64,000 bases of DNA from Pectinatus sottacetonis (lineage in GTDB: Bacteria; Bacillota; Negativicutes; Selenomonadales; Selenomonadaceae): NCBI RefSeq assembly GCF_015732155.1, contig NZ_WIQK01000001.1, forward strand, positions 2,180,001 to 2,244,000, given 5' to 3'. How positions within the stretch are numbered: position 1 is the first letter of the stretch; each line of letters starts with the position of its first letter. A program made the translations under genes and the position numbers. Below the pieces are notes generated by a model that worked only from the letters and a program-made list of their open reading frames with translations, searched no databases and was not told the origin of the DNA. Below, piece by piece: positions 25,990 through 34,454 of the stretch.

Positions 25990-27783
25990 TCAATTAACTC
26001 CATCCATTTCTTTTATTATTCGCTGAATTTCCTTAAGTTCCTGCTGAAATCTATTATCACCGTTACGTTCGAGTTCGTCTGCTTTTAAGCTATGCTCGGC
26101 ATAACTTTTTTTTAAGTAGGACAAATGAATTTTTTTCAGATAATCATCAAGTAATTTTGCTTCAGCATTGTTTTCTCTTTCCACTATACAGCGCGATAAC
26201 TCTGTATAGGCATCACTGCTTAATTCATCTGACGCGGTGACATCATTTATAGGTTGATTGTTATTTAGTTGTGCGGCTATAAATTTTAATATTTCCCGGT
26301 GGTTTTTATTGTCAAATTCTTCTATATGTGCGGTAGCTAAAACGTAGTTTAGAATATCTGGTTCGTGCCAAACTTTATTTACAATATAACGGCCAGCTTT
26401 CATTACCGCATTATCAACAGGTTTAGTAATAGAATGATTGATTTTTAGCGTATTATAATTATTAAAATGATTATTATTCCGGCGATATCTTTGCAGTTCG
26501 TTTCGTAAATCTGTTTCATCAATACCGAGTGTCTGGGCAATTTTAATGATATAACCATTAGTTTCGACGAGATTATTCACAGTTGCTAGTACCGGCAGAA
26601 TAAAAGAAACAGCTTTTATTTTGCCCTCAAGCGTAGTGTAATTCGTATTTTGCATTATATAATGCAGATGAAAATCAATAAAATTCAATGCTTTGTCAAT
26701 TAATCCGGCAAATTTATCAGCATCATATTTTCGGATAAATTCATCTGGATCTTTTCCCTCGGGAATTAATATGACCTTCACATTGGTGATACCCGTACTG
26801 TGGGCTATTGAAAGAGCACGTAATGTAGCTTTCTGTCCGGCTGAATCGCTGTCGTAGCAAAAATAGATATTGGTACTGTAACGCATTAGTCTTTTACATT
26901 GTTCCATTGTGAATGCAGTTCCCAGTGAAGCTACAACATTTGATATGTTGTGGCTTGCCAGAGCAATAGCATCCATATATCCTTCAACAACAATAGCATA
27001 ATCTTTTTCTCTTATATATTTTTTGGCTTCGTTGAGCCCAAATAATAGTTTGCGTTTGTTGAATAATGGCGTTTCCGGAGAGTTTAGATATTTAGGCTGA
27101 TCATTATTTAGTATACGAGCACCGAATCCTACAGTTCTTCCCTTTTCATTATCTATAGGAATAATAACGCGTTCGCGGAATCGGTCATAATATCCGCCAG
27201 ATTTTTTTTTAACGATCAATCCGACTTGCAGTAATAAATCTTCATTGATACCGCGTTTTATAAATGCAGACGATAATTTATTCCATCCGGGGGGAGCAAA
27301 TCCTAAATGGAACATCTTAATGATTTCATTATTTATACCACGTTTTTTTAAATAAAGTAATCCTGGTTTTCCATAATTAGTTTTTGTCAGACAATTATAA
27401 AAAAAAGTCCGTGCCATTTCATGAAGCCGATATAAATTTTCTATGTTTTTTTCTTTTTTTAATTCATAATCGGATTTTTTTTTCTGAGGAACAGGAATAT
27501 TTAAGCGTTCTGCCTGTAATTTTATTGCTTCACCATAAGAAATATTTTCAATTAAGGATAAAAATTTGAAAACATTTCCTCCCTTATGACAACCAAAGCA
27601 ATAAAAAAAACCTTCATCCGGCACCACAGAAAAAGAAGGTGTTTTTTCTTTATGAAAGGGACAGCAGCCCCAATAGTTGTGGCCGCGTTTCTTTAAGGGA
27701 ACATATGCAGAGATTACTTTTATAATGTCGGATGAAGAATGGACTTTTTCTACAAAGTCTCTGTAAGTAACATTGTCTATCAT
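25990..27783 (-). CDS. dnaG: DNA primase DnaG
   Basis: A 597-residue primase. The N-terminal zinc ribbon has C-P-F-H-x-E and CFGCHKGGN (about residues 40-65); the TOPRIM domain shows VVEGYMDAIAL and YFCYDSDSAGQKA; the C-terminal region contacts the replicative helicase. It makes RNA primers at the fork. The start at 27783 (MIDNVTYRDFVEK) is favoured because GGGTGA lies five bases upstream; the frame is open to 27831. First gene of dnaG-rpoD and the AdoMetDC-like gene. Confidence 0.97.
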   Translation of the reverse strand: MIDNVTYRDFVEKVHSSSDIIKVISAYVPLKKRGHNYWGCCPFHKEKTPSFSVVPDEGFFYCFGCHKGGNVFKFLSLIENISYGEAIKLQAERLNIPVPQKKKSDYELKKEKNIENLYRLHEMARTFFYNCLTKTNYGKPGLLYLKKRGINNEIIKMFHLGFAPPGWNKLSSAFIKRGINEDLLLQVGLIVKKKSGGYYDRFRERVIIPIDNEKGRTVGFGARILNNDQPKYLNSPETPLFNKRKLLFGLNEAKKYIREKDYAIVVEGYMDAIALASHNISNVVASLGTAFTMEQCKRLMRYSTNIYFCYDSDSAGQKATLRALSIAHSTGITNVKVILIPEGKDPDEFIRKYDADKFAGLIDKALNFIDFHLHYIMQNTNYTTLEGKIKAVSFILPVLATVNNLVETNGYIIKIAQTLGIDETDLRNELQRYRRNNNHFNNYNTLKINHSITKPVDNAVMKAGRYIVNKVWHEPDILNYVLATAHIEEFDNKNHREILKFIAAQLNNNQPINDVTASDELSSDAYTELSRCIVERENNAEAKLLDDYLKKIHLSYLKKSYAEHSLKADELERNGDNRFQQELKEIQRIIKEMDGVN

Positions 27784-28089
27784 CATATTCACCCGCATGC
27801 TAAATTGGATTAAAATATAAAAGCCTACCAATCGACAAATAATTAGCCAGATAAGTAAGATTCTATATTTATATTAAATATCCTTCAATATAAATAAATA
27901 AAAATAATAATTATTATTTTTCCTGATATGAATAAGATTCAATAAATTTGTCAGATAATCCTTTTTTTGTTAACAAATTCGTTGTTTTTTTATATTTAAT
28001 TTGTTAGGATATACATTATAGTTTATATTGTATTGTTTAAATTACCAAGGAAATTTTTACGAGTCTTTAAAGACAGGCAGGGAAAACAT

Positions 28090-28143
28090 AACTAGCAGCT
28101 GTGGTTATATGCAGTGAGGTTGTTATAAGATTTTCTGCTAGTT
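28090..28143 (+). promoter_or_regulatory. Leader inverted repeat upstream of pepD
   Basis: AACTAGCAG (28090-28098) and CTGCTAGTT (28135-28143) are perfect 9-bp inverted repeats in the probable pepD leader, with a 36-nt loop that includes further pairing potential. No T-run follows, and no known riboswitch consensus was recognised. The rest of the 411-bp gap 27784-28194 is AT-rich and holds the unassigned promoters of the divergent dnaG and pepD genes. Confidence 0.4.
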
Positions 28144-28194
28144 CATGTTTATTTCATAATAATATAAACTATAGCATTTATAGGAGGCAGTATC

Positions 28195-29655
28195 ATGGAT
28201 AAAAATCTTATTTTAGAAGATGTATTAGAAGAATTTACAAAACTTGCCGAAATTCCAAGACCTTCGGGTCATGAAAAAAAGGTAAGTGATTATATTGCAT
28301 CAAGATTGAAAGAACTGGGGCTTGAGGTGGTGCAAGACCAGTATAATAATATAATAGCAAATAAAAAAGCGGAACCAGGTTTTGAACATGTACCGCTGAT
28401 ATTATTCCAAGGCCATATGGATATGGTTTGTGTTGCCGATCCAGGTGTGCAATATGACCCGGTTAAAGATGCCATAAAGGTAAAAAATGATGGGAAATAC
28501 CTATTTGCAGAAGGTACCAGCCTGGGAGCTGACGATGGAATAGGAGTTGCCAGTGTAATATATTTGTTAACACAAAAGTTTGTCCATGGTCCGCTGCGTG
28601 CAATATTTACAGTTGACGAAGAAAATGGGATGACAGGCGCACGTGGCCTCGATAAAAAATATTTAGAAAATGTTAAATATGTTATAAATTGTGATTCAGA
28701 AGATTATGATGTAGTTACAGTAGGCAGCGCAGGAAGTGTGAGATTGAATTTTGTTTCAGATGTGGATGTATGCAACCGTTTTAATGGTGATAGCAGTGCC
28801 AGTATTATTATAAAAAACTTACTGGGCGGACACTCTGGCGCAGAAATAAATCAAAACAGGGCAAATGCAATAAAAATATTAACAATTATTTTACAGCGCT
28901 TAGAAAAAAATAATATATGTTTTGAAGTTGCGGATATTAACGGTGGTGCTGCTGTTAATGCTATAGCGGCAAAAGCTTCGGCAGATATTGTCTACAATAA
29001 AACTGATGAAAATAAAATAAAAGCTGTTATTGATGAAGTACAATGTGAATTTACTGAAGTCTATGGCAGTGCAGAAGAAAAGGCAGCATTTATTTTTACC
29101 CCAATAACTATGTCAAACACAGTTATTGACAAAAAAACAGTAAACAAGCTTATTATGCTTTTGTCGGCCTTACACAGTGGTGTTTATGCTATGTCCCAGA
29201 CTACAGCAGATTTACCCGAGTTATCGGCTAATATTGGCAGAGTATATATAAAGGATAAAAAAGTTGTAGTATCATTGTTGGCCAGAAGTGCTACAAATGC
29301 TAATCTATCATTTATAAAAAATTCCTATGAAGCTTTTGCCTGCCTGACTGGGTTTAAGGTCAAATTTGCCCCTACTTCACCGGCGTGGAATGGAAATGCT
29401 GATAGTGAATTAGTGCGGATGGCTCTAGATATTTTCAAAAGACAAAATAATAAATACATGAAGGTTGAATTTATACATGGCGGACTGGAATGTAATTATT
29501 TTTCCGATAAGATGCCGCAATTGGAAATAATCTCCATAGGACCAAACAATATTGATATTCATACGCCACAGGAAAGATTACAGCTTGACACGATAATTCC
29601 GCAGATTTGTTTAATGAAGGAAATGACTGAACAGATAGCGGAAAAGGGAAAATGA
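28195..29655 (+). CDS. pepD: Aminoacyl-histidine dipeptidase (M20/M28, PepD)
   Basis: A 486-residue zinc dipeptidase. Metal-site motifs of the M20 clan are present: QGHMDMVC (ligand His and catalytic Asp), GADDGIGVA (bridging Asp), DEENGMTGA (catalytic Glu and ligand), CDSEDYD, and the C-terminal IHGGLECNYF and DIHTPQE (His ligand). It hydrolyses beta-alanyl-histidine and other dipeptides in the cytosol. RBS AGGAGG precedes the ATG. The acyltransferase gene follows after 4 bp. Confidence 0.95.
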   Translation: MDKNLILEDVLEEFTKLAEIPRPSGHEKKVSDYIASRLKELGLEVVQDQYNNIIANKKAEPGFEHVPLILFQGHMDMVCVADPGVQYDPVKDAIKVKNDGKYLFAEGTSLGADDGIGVASVIYLLTQKFVHGPLRAIFTVDEENGMTGARGLDKKYLENVKYVINCDSEDYDVVTVGSAGSVRLNFVSDVDVCNRFNGDSSASIIIKNLLGGHSGAEINQNRANAIKILTIILQRLEKNNICFEVADINGGAAVNAIAAKASADIVYNKTDENKIKAVIDEVQCEFTEVYGSAEEKAAFIFTPITMSNTVIDKKTVNKLIMLLSALHSGVYAMSQTTADLPELSANIGRVYIKDKKVVVSLLARSATNANLSFIKNSYEAFACLTGFKVKFAPTSPAWNGNADSELVRMALDIFKRQNNKYMKVEFIHGGLECNYFSDKMPQLEIISIGPNNIDIHTPQERLQLDTIIPQICLMKEMTEQIAEKGK

Positions 29656-29659
29656 AATA

Positions 29660-30802
29660 ATGGATAGTACCGGTACTTTAAGAAAACCGCGTGTTAACGC
29701 AATTGAATATATGCGTGGCATTTCTATGCTGGGGGTCGTTGGTATACATGTAGGCTCACAGTACATAGTAAATAATACAGTAGCAAATATGCATCTTGTT
29801 GCTGTTTTTGAAATAGTAACGCGTTTTTCTGTTCCTATATTTTTTTTTATTTCAGCTTTTGGCCTTTTCTATAATCTTGATTGGGATAAAAAACTTAATT
29901 ATGGTAAATTTATCAGAAAACGTTTTAAAACAGTTGTGGTTCCTTACTTGGCCTGGTCAGTTTTTTATTTGCTTTTATATGGGAGTCACTATGATAATAT
30001 GGCAGTATTTAAGCCGATTCATGTATTGTTTGTACTTTTTTTTGGTTTGGCATGCTATCAGTTGTATTTTATGGTCATATTAATATGGTTTTATTTACTC
30101 ATGCCGCTATGGATTTTTATTGTAAAAAGGATGGATTACAGTAGATTGACCGTTATGTTTGTACTGCAGATAATTTTTGATTATTATTCCAGTTTTGTGA
30201 TGAACCCTTATGGAATAACTAATTCCTTACTGCGGGATTTATTAGTATACCGGCTTAATTACTGGGTACTTCATTATATATTTATTTTTATAATTGGCGG
30301 CTATATAGCTGTACATTTTAAAGAATTTCAACTATTTATGAAAAATAAACGGGCTGAAATAGCGGTTTTTTTCCTGCTCTCTCTTATAGGTATATTGGCA
30401 TATTATTATTATTGTCTGTTTGGGAAGGGGTATACTCTGCTGGAAGCTATAAATACTGCTCACCAATTATCACCAGCAGGTGTTTTTTATACGCTGGGGG
30501 CTACAATATTTCTCTTTAGTGAATTTTATCATGCAGATAGAGTAAAATTAGTAAAAAATATTTTTTCACCTTTGGGAAAACATTCATATTTTGCTTATTT
30601 ATGTCACCCTGTTTTTATTTCTCTTTTAGCAGCTATTTTAGGCAGGTTGAATTTAATGATGACGGGATTCATTAGCATAGTGTTTTATTGCGGTACAGTT
30701 TTTTTGGCCGTTTTGGCAGCAATAATCTGCAGAAATTTTTCAGAAAAATATTTTCCGTACTTGAATGCATTGACGATAGGTAAGTATCCTAGACACAAAT
30801 AA
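29660..30802 (+). CDS. Acyltransferase family 3 membrane protein
   Basis: A 380-residue polytopic protein. Motifs of the OafA/acyltransferase-3 family: the first helix VNAIEYMRGISMLGVVGIHVGSQ (conserved RG and His), RFSVPIFFFISAF, and RKRFKTVVVPYLAWS. Around ten helices are predicted from hydrophobicity. Members O-acylate envelope glycans or other surface molecules; the acceptor here is unknown. It begins 4 bp after pepD, probably read from the same transcript. Not recognised more closely. Confidence 0.85.
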   Translation: MDSTGTLRKPRVNAIEYMRGISMLGVVGIHVGSQYIVNNTVANMHLVAVFEIVTRFSVPIFFFISAFGLFYNLDWDKKLNYGKFIRKRFKTVVVPYLAWSVFYLLLYGSHYDNMAVFKPIHVLFVLFFGLACYQLYFMVILIWFYLLMPLWIFIVKRMDYSRLTVMFVLQIIFDYYSSFVMNPYGITNSLLRDLLVYRLNYWVLHYIFIFIIGGYIAVHFKEFQLFMKNKRAEIAVFFLLSLIGILAYYYYCLFGKGYTLLEAINTAHQLSPAGVFYTLGATIFLFSEFYHADRVKLVKNIFSPLGKHSYFAYLCHPVFISLLAAILGRLNLMMTGFISIVFYCGTVFLAVLAAIICRNFSEKYFPYLNALTIGKYPRHK

Positions 30803-30805
30803 ATC

Positions 30806-30834
30806 TTGCAATTTATACAAAGATATGTTATATT
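30806..30834 (+). promoter_or_regulatory. Promoter of rpmB
   Basis: TTGCAA (30806-30811), 17 bp, TATATT (30829-30834), about 35 bp before the AAGGAGG site of rpmB. Confidence 0.6.
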
Positions 30835-30885
30835 GTTTCTATTGTGTGTTAATTAACTTATGATTATTAAGGAGGCGTGTTATAG

Positions 30886-31080
30886 ATGGCAAATGTTTGT
30901 GAAATTTGTGGAAAAGGCGAAATGTCGGGTATGAACGTCAGTCATTCTCATTTAAAAACTAAACGTAAATGGAAGCCTAATATCCAGCGTGTACGTGCAG
31001 TTGTGGATGGCGAAGTAAAACGCATCAATGTTTGCACTCGCTGCATGCGCACCAGCAGCAAAGTTCAGCGTGCTAATTAA
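30886..31080 (+). CDS. rpmB: Large-subunit ribosomal protein bL28
   Basis: A 64-residue L28 with the N-terminal MANVCEICGKGEMSGMNVSHS and basic KTKRKWKPNIQRVR. Four cysteines (CEIC near the N-terminus and C-x-x-C in VCTRCMR) form a zinc-binding C+ type L28, not the zinc-free form. It sits in the 50S subunit near the L1 stalk. Strong AAGGAGG site precedes the ATG. It is the only ribosomal protein gene at this place. Confidence 0.97.
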   Translation: MANVCEICGKGEMSGMNVSHSHLKTKRKWKPNIQRVRAVVDGEVKRINVCTRCMRTSSKVQRAN

Positions 31081-31192
31081 TATGCGCTCTCGTTTTGGAA
31101 ATATATGATTATTTATTTTCTGTCTATATAATGAGTAATGGGTGCTTTTTAGCTCGGTACTCTGTTTCTACAGCAGTGTTAGTGTATTATGT

Positions 31193-31226
31193 AAGCCCTT
31201 ATCCTGAAGGATAGGGGTTTTTCTAT
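31193..31226 (+). terminator. Terminator downstream of rpmB
   Basis: CCCTTATCC-TGAA-GGATAGGGG followed by TTTTTCT. It lies 110 nt after the rpmB stop; the stretch between has no frame and only weak pairing (GAGTA/TACTC at about 31131-31161), so the mRNA has a long 3' tail or a small RNA is made there. Confidence 0.85.
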
Positions 31227-31311
31227 TTTTGGATAAATTAGGCTGATCTATACGAGCAATATTGAATTAATATAAATTATAATTATAGAAGCTTTTATTA
31301 TAAAACGGGGG

Positions 31312-32565
31312 ATGTTAGAATTGTTTTCGGAAAATATACTGAAGGTTAAGGAACGAGCCTTAAAAGAATGTAAACAATATTTTTCTAATCCAGATAAAAT
31401 TGCCGAAAAAAATACTTTGAAAATATTAAACGCTATGCGCAAGGTAAAGGTATCAGAAGCACATTTTAATACATCGACGGGTTATGCTTATGATGATATT
31501 GGACGCGGTAAATTGGAAGATTTATATGCGGAAATATTCAAAACAGATAGTGCCTTGGTAAGAACCCAGTTCGTTTCGGGTACGCATACATTATCGACAG
31601 TCTTGTTTGGGATACTACGGCCGGGTGATGAGCTGGTATCTGTCATGGGAAAACCTTATGATACTATGCGTACTGTTATCGGCTATGAAAATCCCAGCCC
31701 CGGATCTTTAAAAGAATTTGGCATTAGTTACAAGGAAGCACCGCTTGACAAGGATGGACATGTTGATTTTGCCGCTGTAAAAAGATGTATAAATAAGAAT
31801 ACCAAGATGGTATTGATACAGCGGTCACGTGGTTATAGTCTACGGCCAACTCTGACGGTAAACGATATAGGTGAAATTTGTGCTTTTATAAAAAATATTA
31901 AACCTGATTGTATATGTTTTGTAGATAACTGTTATGGAGAATTTATAGAAGAAAAAGAACCTACAGAAGTTGGTGCTGATATTATGGGTGGCTCGCTGAT
32001 AAAAAATCCAGGTGGCGGGATAGCACCTACAGGCGGGTATATTGTTGGCAGAAAAGATTTGGTTGAGTTGGCTTCTTATAGAATGACATCCCCTGGCATG
32101 GGTGCTGAACTGGGGGCTTCACTGGAAAATAACAGGCTATTATTCCAAGGCTTGTTTGTGGCACCGCATGTTGTAGCTCAGGCAGTGAAAAGTGCAATCT
32201 TTGCCGCAGTGTTTTTTTCTGATCTGGGTTATATTACCCGGCCTAATGCTTCTGCTAAACGCGGTGATATTATTCAGGCCATAGAATTGAAAACAAGAGA
32301 AAATCTCATAGCCTTTTGTCACGGTATCCAAAAATATTCGCCGGTAGATTCCTTTGCAGCTCCTGAACCATGGGATATGCCAGGATATACAGACCAGATT
32401 ATAATGGCAGCAGGAACTTTTGTGCAGGGAGCGTCAATAGAACTCAGTGCCGATGGTCCGATGCGGGAACCATTTAGTGTGTATATGCAGGGAGCATTGA
32501 CATTTGAACATGGAATTATTGCAGCAATGGGAGCGGCGCAGGAATTAGAAAACCTGCAGGATTAA
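31312..32565 (+). CDS. Methionine gamma-lyase-like / aluminium resistance family PLP enzyme (YnbB-like)
   Basis: A 417-residue fold-type I PLP protein of the family named for aluminium resistance and related to methionine gamma-lyase. The PLP lysine is in GGSLIKNPGGG, preceded by FVDNCYGEFIE (Asp to the pyridine nitrogen); other conserved blocks are HFNTSTGYAYDDIGRGKLE and RTQFVSGTHT. The true substrate is uncertain. GGGGG is adjacent to the ATG at 31312, so the TTG at 31321, nine bases further, may be the real start. It ends at a strong bidirectional terminator. Confidence 0.9.
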   Translation: MLELFSENILKVKERALKECKQYFSNPDKIAEKNTLKILNAMRKVKVSEAHFNTSTGYAYDDIGRGKLEDLYAEIFKTDSALVRTQFVSGTHTLSTVLFGILRPGDELVSVMGKPYDTMRTVIGYENPSPGSLKEFGISYKEAPLDKDGHVDFAAVKRCINKNTKMVLIQRSRGYSLRPTLTVNDIGEICAFIKNIKPDCICFVDNCYGEFIEEKEPTEVGADIMGGSLIKNPGGGIAPTGGYIVGRKDLVELASYRMTSPGMGAELGASLENNRLLFQGLFVAPHVVAQAVKSAIFAAVFFSDLGYITRPNASAKRGDIIQAIELKTRENLIAFCHGIQKYSPVDSFAAPEPWDMPGYTDQIIMAAGTFVQGASIELSADGPMREPFSVYMQGALTFEHGIIAAMGAAQELENLQD

Positions 32566-32606
32566 AAAAAGGAGGCAAAATTTCTTTAATTTTGCCTCCT
32601 TTTTTT
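32564..32606 (+). terminator. Bidirectional terminator
   Basis: Perfect 19-bp stem, 32564-32582 with 32588-32606 (core GGAGGCAAAA / TTTTGCCTCC), 5-nt loop, A- and T-tracts in the arms. It serves the gamma-lyase-like gene and the convergent SGNH hydrolase, whose stop codon lies in the arm. Note that the core mimics a strong Shine-Dalgarno sequence. Confidence 0.92.
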
Positions 32607-34206
32607 AATTATTAGGGTCAGACCAGATAAATAGATTTTTATTTCGGTTTATTATAGCAGCCATTATTTTTTTACCGGCTATATTGGGATGCAAACCGTC
32701 AGGGGAATATTTTTCAGCCATATTTCCATTTTCATCAAGAAAATATGGTTCAATATCTATATGGCAGGGGAGGCTGAGAATATAATCATTAACCTTTTTC
32801 AATTTATTTTTCCAATCAGGATCAGTGTTAGTATTGAATACGGATTTTATATTAGCAGGATTTAGGGGAAGCAGTGTCATGAAAACAGGATGGATATTAT
32901 TATCAAGACATTTCTGCCGGATTTTCTGTAGTTCAGCTATGATAGTATCTGCACTGATATTTTCGTCACGCAGGCTGTTTGTTCCGCACAGGATCAGTAA
33001 GTTGCGCGGAGCAAAGGGAAGTACATCATGGTCGAAACGGTCCAATGCCATACGTGAAGTATCACCACTTTTGGCAAGGTTGATTGTAGGAAAATCGAGA
33101 TAAGTCTGATAATTGTATTCCATATTAGCAGGAGAATAAGATATATTGCCGCCGCCATGGGTGATGCTGTCACCAAAAGTAGCGATAGTAACTCCTCCGG
33201 CCGTAGGAGCAGTATAGTTTATTTTTTGCAGATCAGACCACTCTCCCAAAGCAGTACCTTTAGCATCTATGCCTCGTACGCGCCAATAGTACGTCCCCTT
33301 TTTCATAAGTGGTTTTTTATCATAACAGCTAAAAAGATCATTTACCTTTAAAGTTTCTATGGTAATAAGTGATGTGGGAGTTTGTTTTAATAATTCTACC
33401 TCATAGTGAGTTGTATTGAGCATGGGAATCCAGTTATAGACAGGATATAAAGGCATTTTCCGACCAGGAATAGTATCATAATTATCAAGCAATGGTTTAT
33501 GCGGAACAGGGACAGCTGGATTTATAATTATTTTCTGAAGCGTGGAAAATACGCCAATAGGATTGCCATGAAAATCAAGGGCTCTTATGCGCCAGAATAT
33601 ATGTTTTTCCTTTTCATAAGGAGATAAATCAACTTGGCATCCATGGGTGAAGATATTTTCCGATGAATACAAGTGATTTGTCTGGGATAATTTTATGCCA
33701 TGGGGATCGTCTGGAGGACCAGATAATAATTCTAATTGATAATACACAGCATTGGGGACGGTATGCCATATTAAATAAGGTCTTAAGCTAGCAGGATTAT
33801 TTTTATTATAAATAGTTATAGGGGTGGGGATAAGAGGTTTTCCGGTAAAAATGGTATCACCCTTAAAAGAGGAAGACTGGCCGATTCTGCCAAACATACC
33901 ATAAGCTTTTATCTGATAGTAAGTAGGCAATATAGGAGCAATAGCATATGTATTATTAAAGGTAAAATGCTTTTTTACTAGTTTATATTTTTCTTTGATA
34001 GCAGGATTGTTGGGATTTTTGATGAAAGTATCTACTTCATAAAGAGAAGGGTAAGGCAATTTCTGCCATGTAAGCAGTGAATCATTTGTAATTCGTATAT
34101 TCCAGGGTGTTGTTTTGAAAGACAAAGCGTCAGTTTTTTCTGTTAAAAATATACATATTATCACAAAATATAGAATAATAAGGGAAAATGCCATAAATTT
34201 TTTCAT
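32605..34206 (-). CDS. Secreted SGNH/GDSL hydrolase with fibronectin-III-like modules
   Basis: A 533-residue protein. An N-terminal signal or anchor helix (FMAFSLIILYFVIICIFL) is followed by three repeats resembling fibronectin type III domains, each with a Trp/Tyr pattern such as LTWQKLPYPSLYEV, LIWHTVPNAVYYQLEL, and YNWIPMLNTTHYEVEL, the latter two ending in FWRIRALD and YYWRVRGID. The C-terminal esterase domain carries the SGNH blocks: FGDSITHGGG (Ser), LILCGTNSLRD (Gly-x-Asn), and SPDGLHPN (Asp/His). It probably deacylates an envelope or dietary glycan outside the cytoplasm. RBS GAGGA precedes the ATG. Monocistronic. Confidence 0.88.
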   Translation of the reverse strand: MKKFMAFSLIILYFVIICIFLTEKTDALSFKTTPWNIRITNDSLLTWQKLPYPSLYEVDTFIKNPNNPAIKEKYKLVKKHFTFNNTYAIAPILPTYYQIKAYGMFGRIGQSSSFKGDTIFTGKPLIPTPITIYNKNNPASLRPYLIWHTVPNAVYYQLELLSGPPDDPHGIKLSQTNHLYSSENIFTHGCQVDLSPYEKEKHIFWRIRALDFHGNPIGVFSTLQKIIINPAVPVPHKPLLDNYDTIPGRKMPLYPVYNWIPMLNTTHYEVELLKQTPTSLITIETLKVNDLFSCYDKKPLMKKGTYYWRVRGIDAKGTALGEWSDLQKINYTAPTAGGVTIATFGDSITHGGGNISYSPANMEYNYQTYLDFPTINLAKSGDTSRMALDRFDHDVLPFAPRNLLILCGTNSLRDENISADTIIAELQKIRQKCLDNNIHPVFMTLLPLNPANIKSVFNTNTDPDWKNKLKKVNDYILSLPCHIDIEPYFLDENGNMAEKYSPDGLHPNIAGKKIMAAIINRNKNLFIWSDPNN

Positions 34207-34346
34207 TTCATCATCCTCAGAGATGTTATAGTAGTATACTTTATGTGGTAAACAGGAATTTTATTCATAAAAACCATTATATAAAAAAGACGGGTGAAGG
34301 TAAAGAGTTCTTTTGTATTAAAATATTGGTAATTGTTAGGGATTAC

Positions 34347-34375
34347 TTGACGATAGTATATTAAAATCTTATAAT
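34347..34375 (+). promoter_or_regulatory. Promoter of mfd
   Basis: TTGACG (34347-34352), 17 bp, TATAAT (34370-34375), about 70 nt before the mfd start. Confidence 0.8.
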
Positions 34376-34391
34376 AAAACTCATGTGCTCA

Positions 34392-34430
34392 GGGACTGTC
34401 GAAGAATGAATTTTTTTGATAGTCCCCTTT
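34392..34430 (+). terminator. Terminator-like hairpin in the mfd leader
   Basis: GGGACTGTC (34392-34400) pairs with GATAGTCCC (34418-34426), one G-U, loop of 17 nt, followed by CTTTTCG. It begins only about 10 nt after the predicted transcription start and ends 20 nt before the mfd ribosome binding site, a position suited to attenuation. Confidence 0.6.
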
Positions 34431-34454
34431 TCGCCTTGGTAAATGGAGGTATCT

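Noticed and set aside
31081-31192. Small RNA gene downstream of rpmB
   Set aside because: Only weak pairing and no promoter match; more simply a long 3' untranslated region ending at the terminator.
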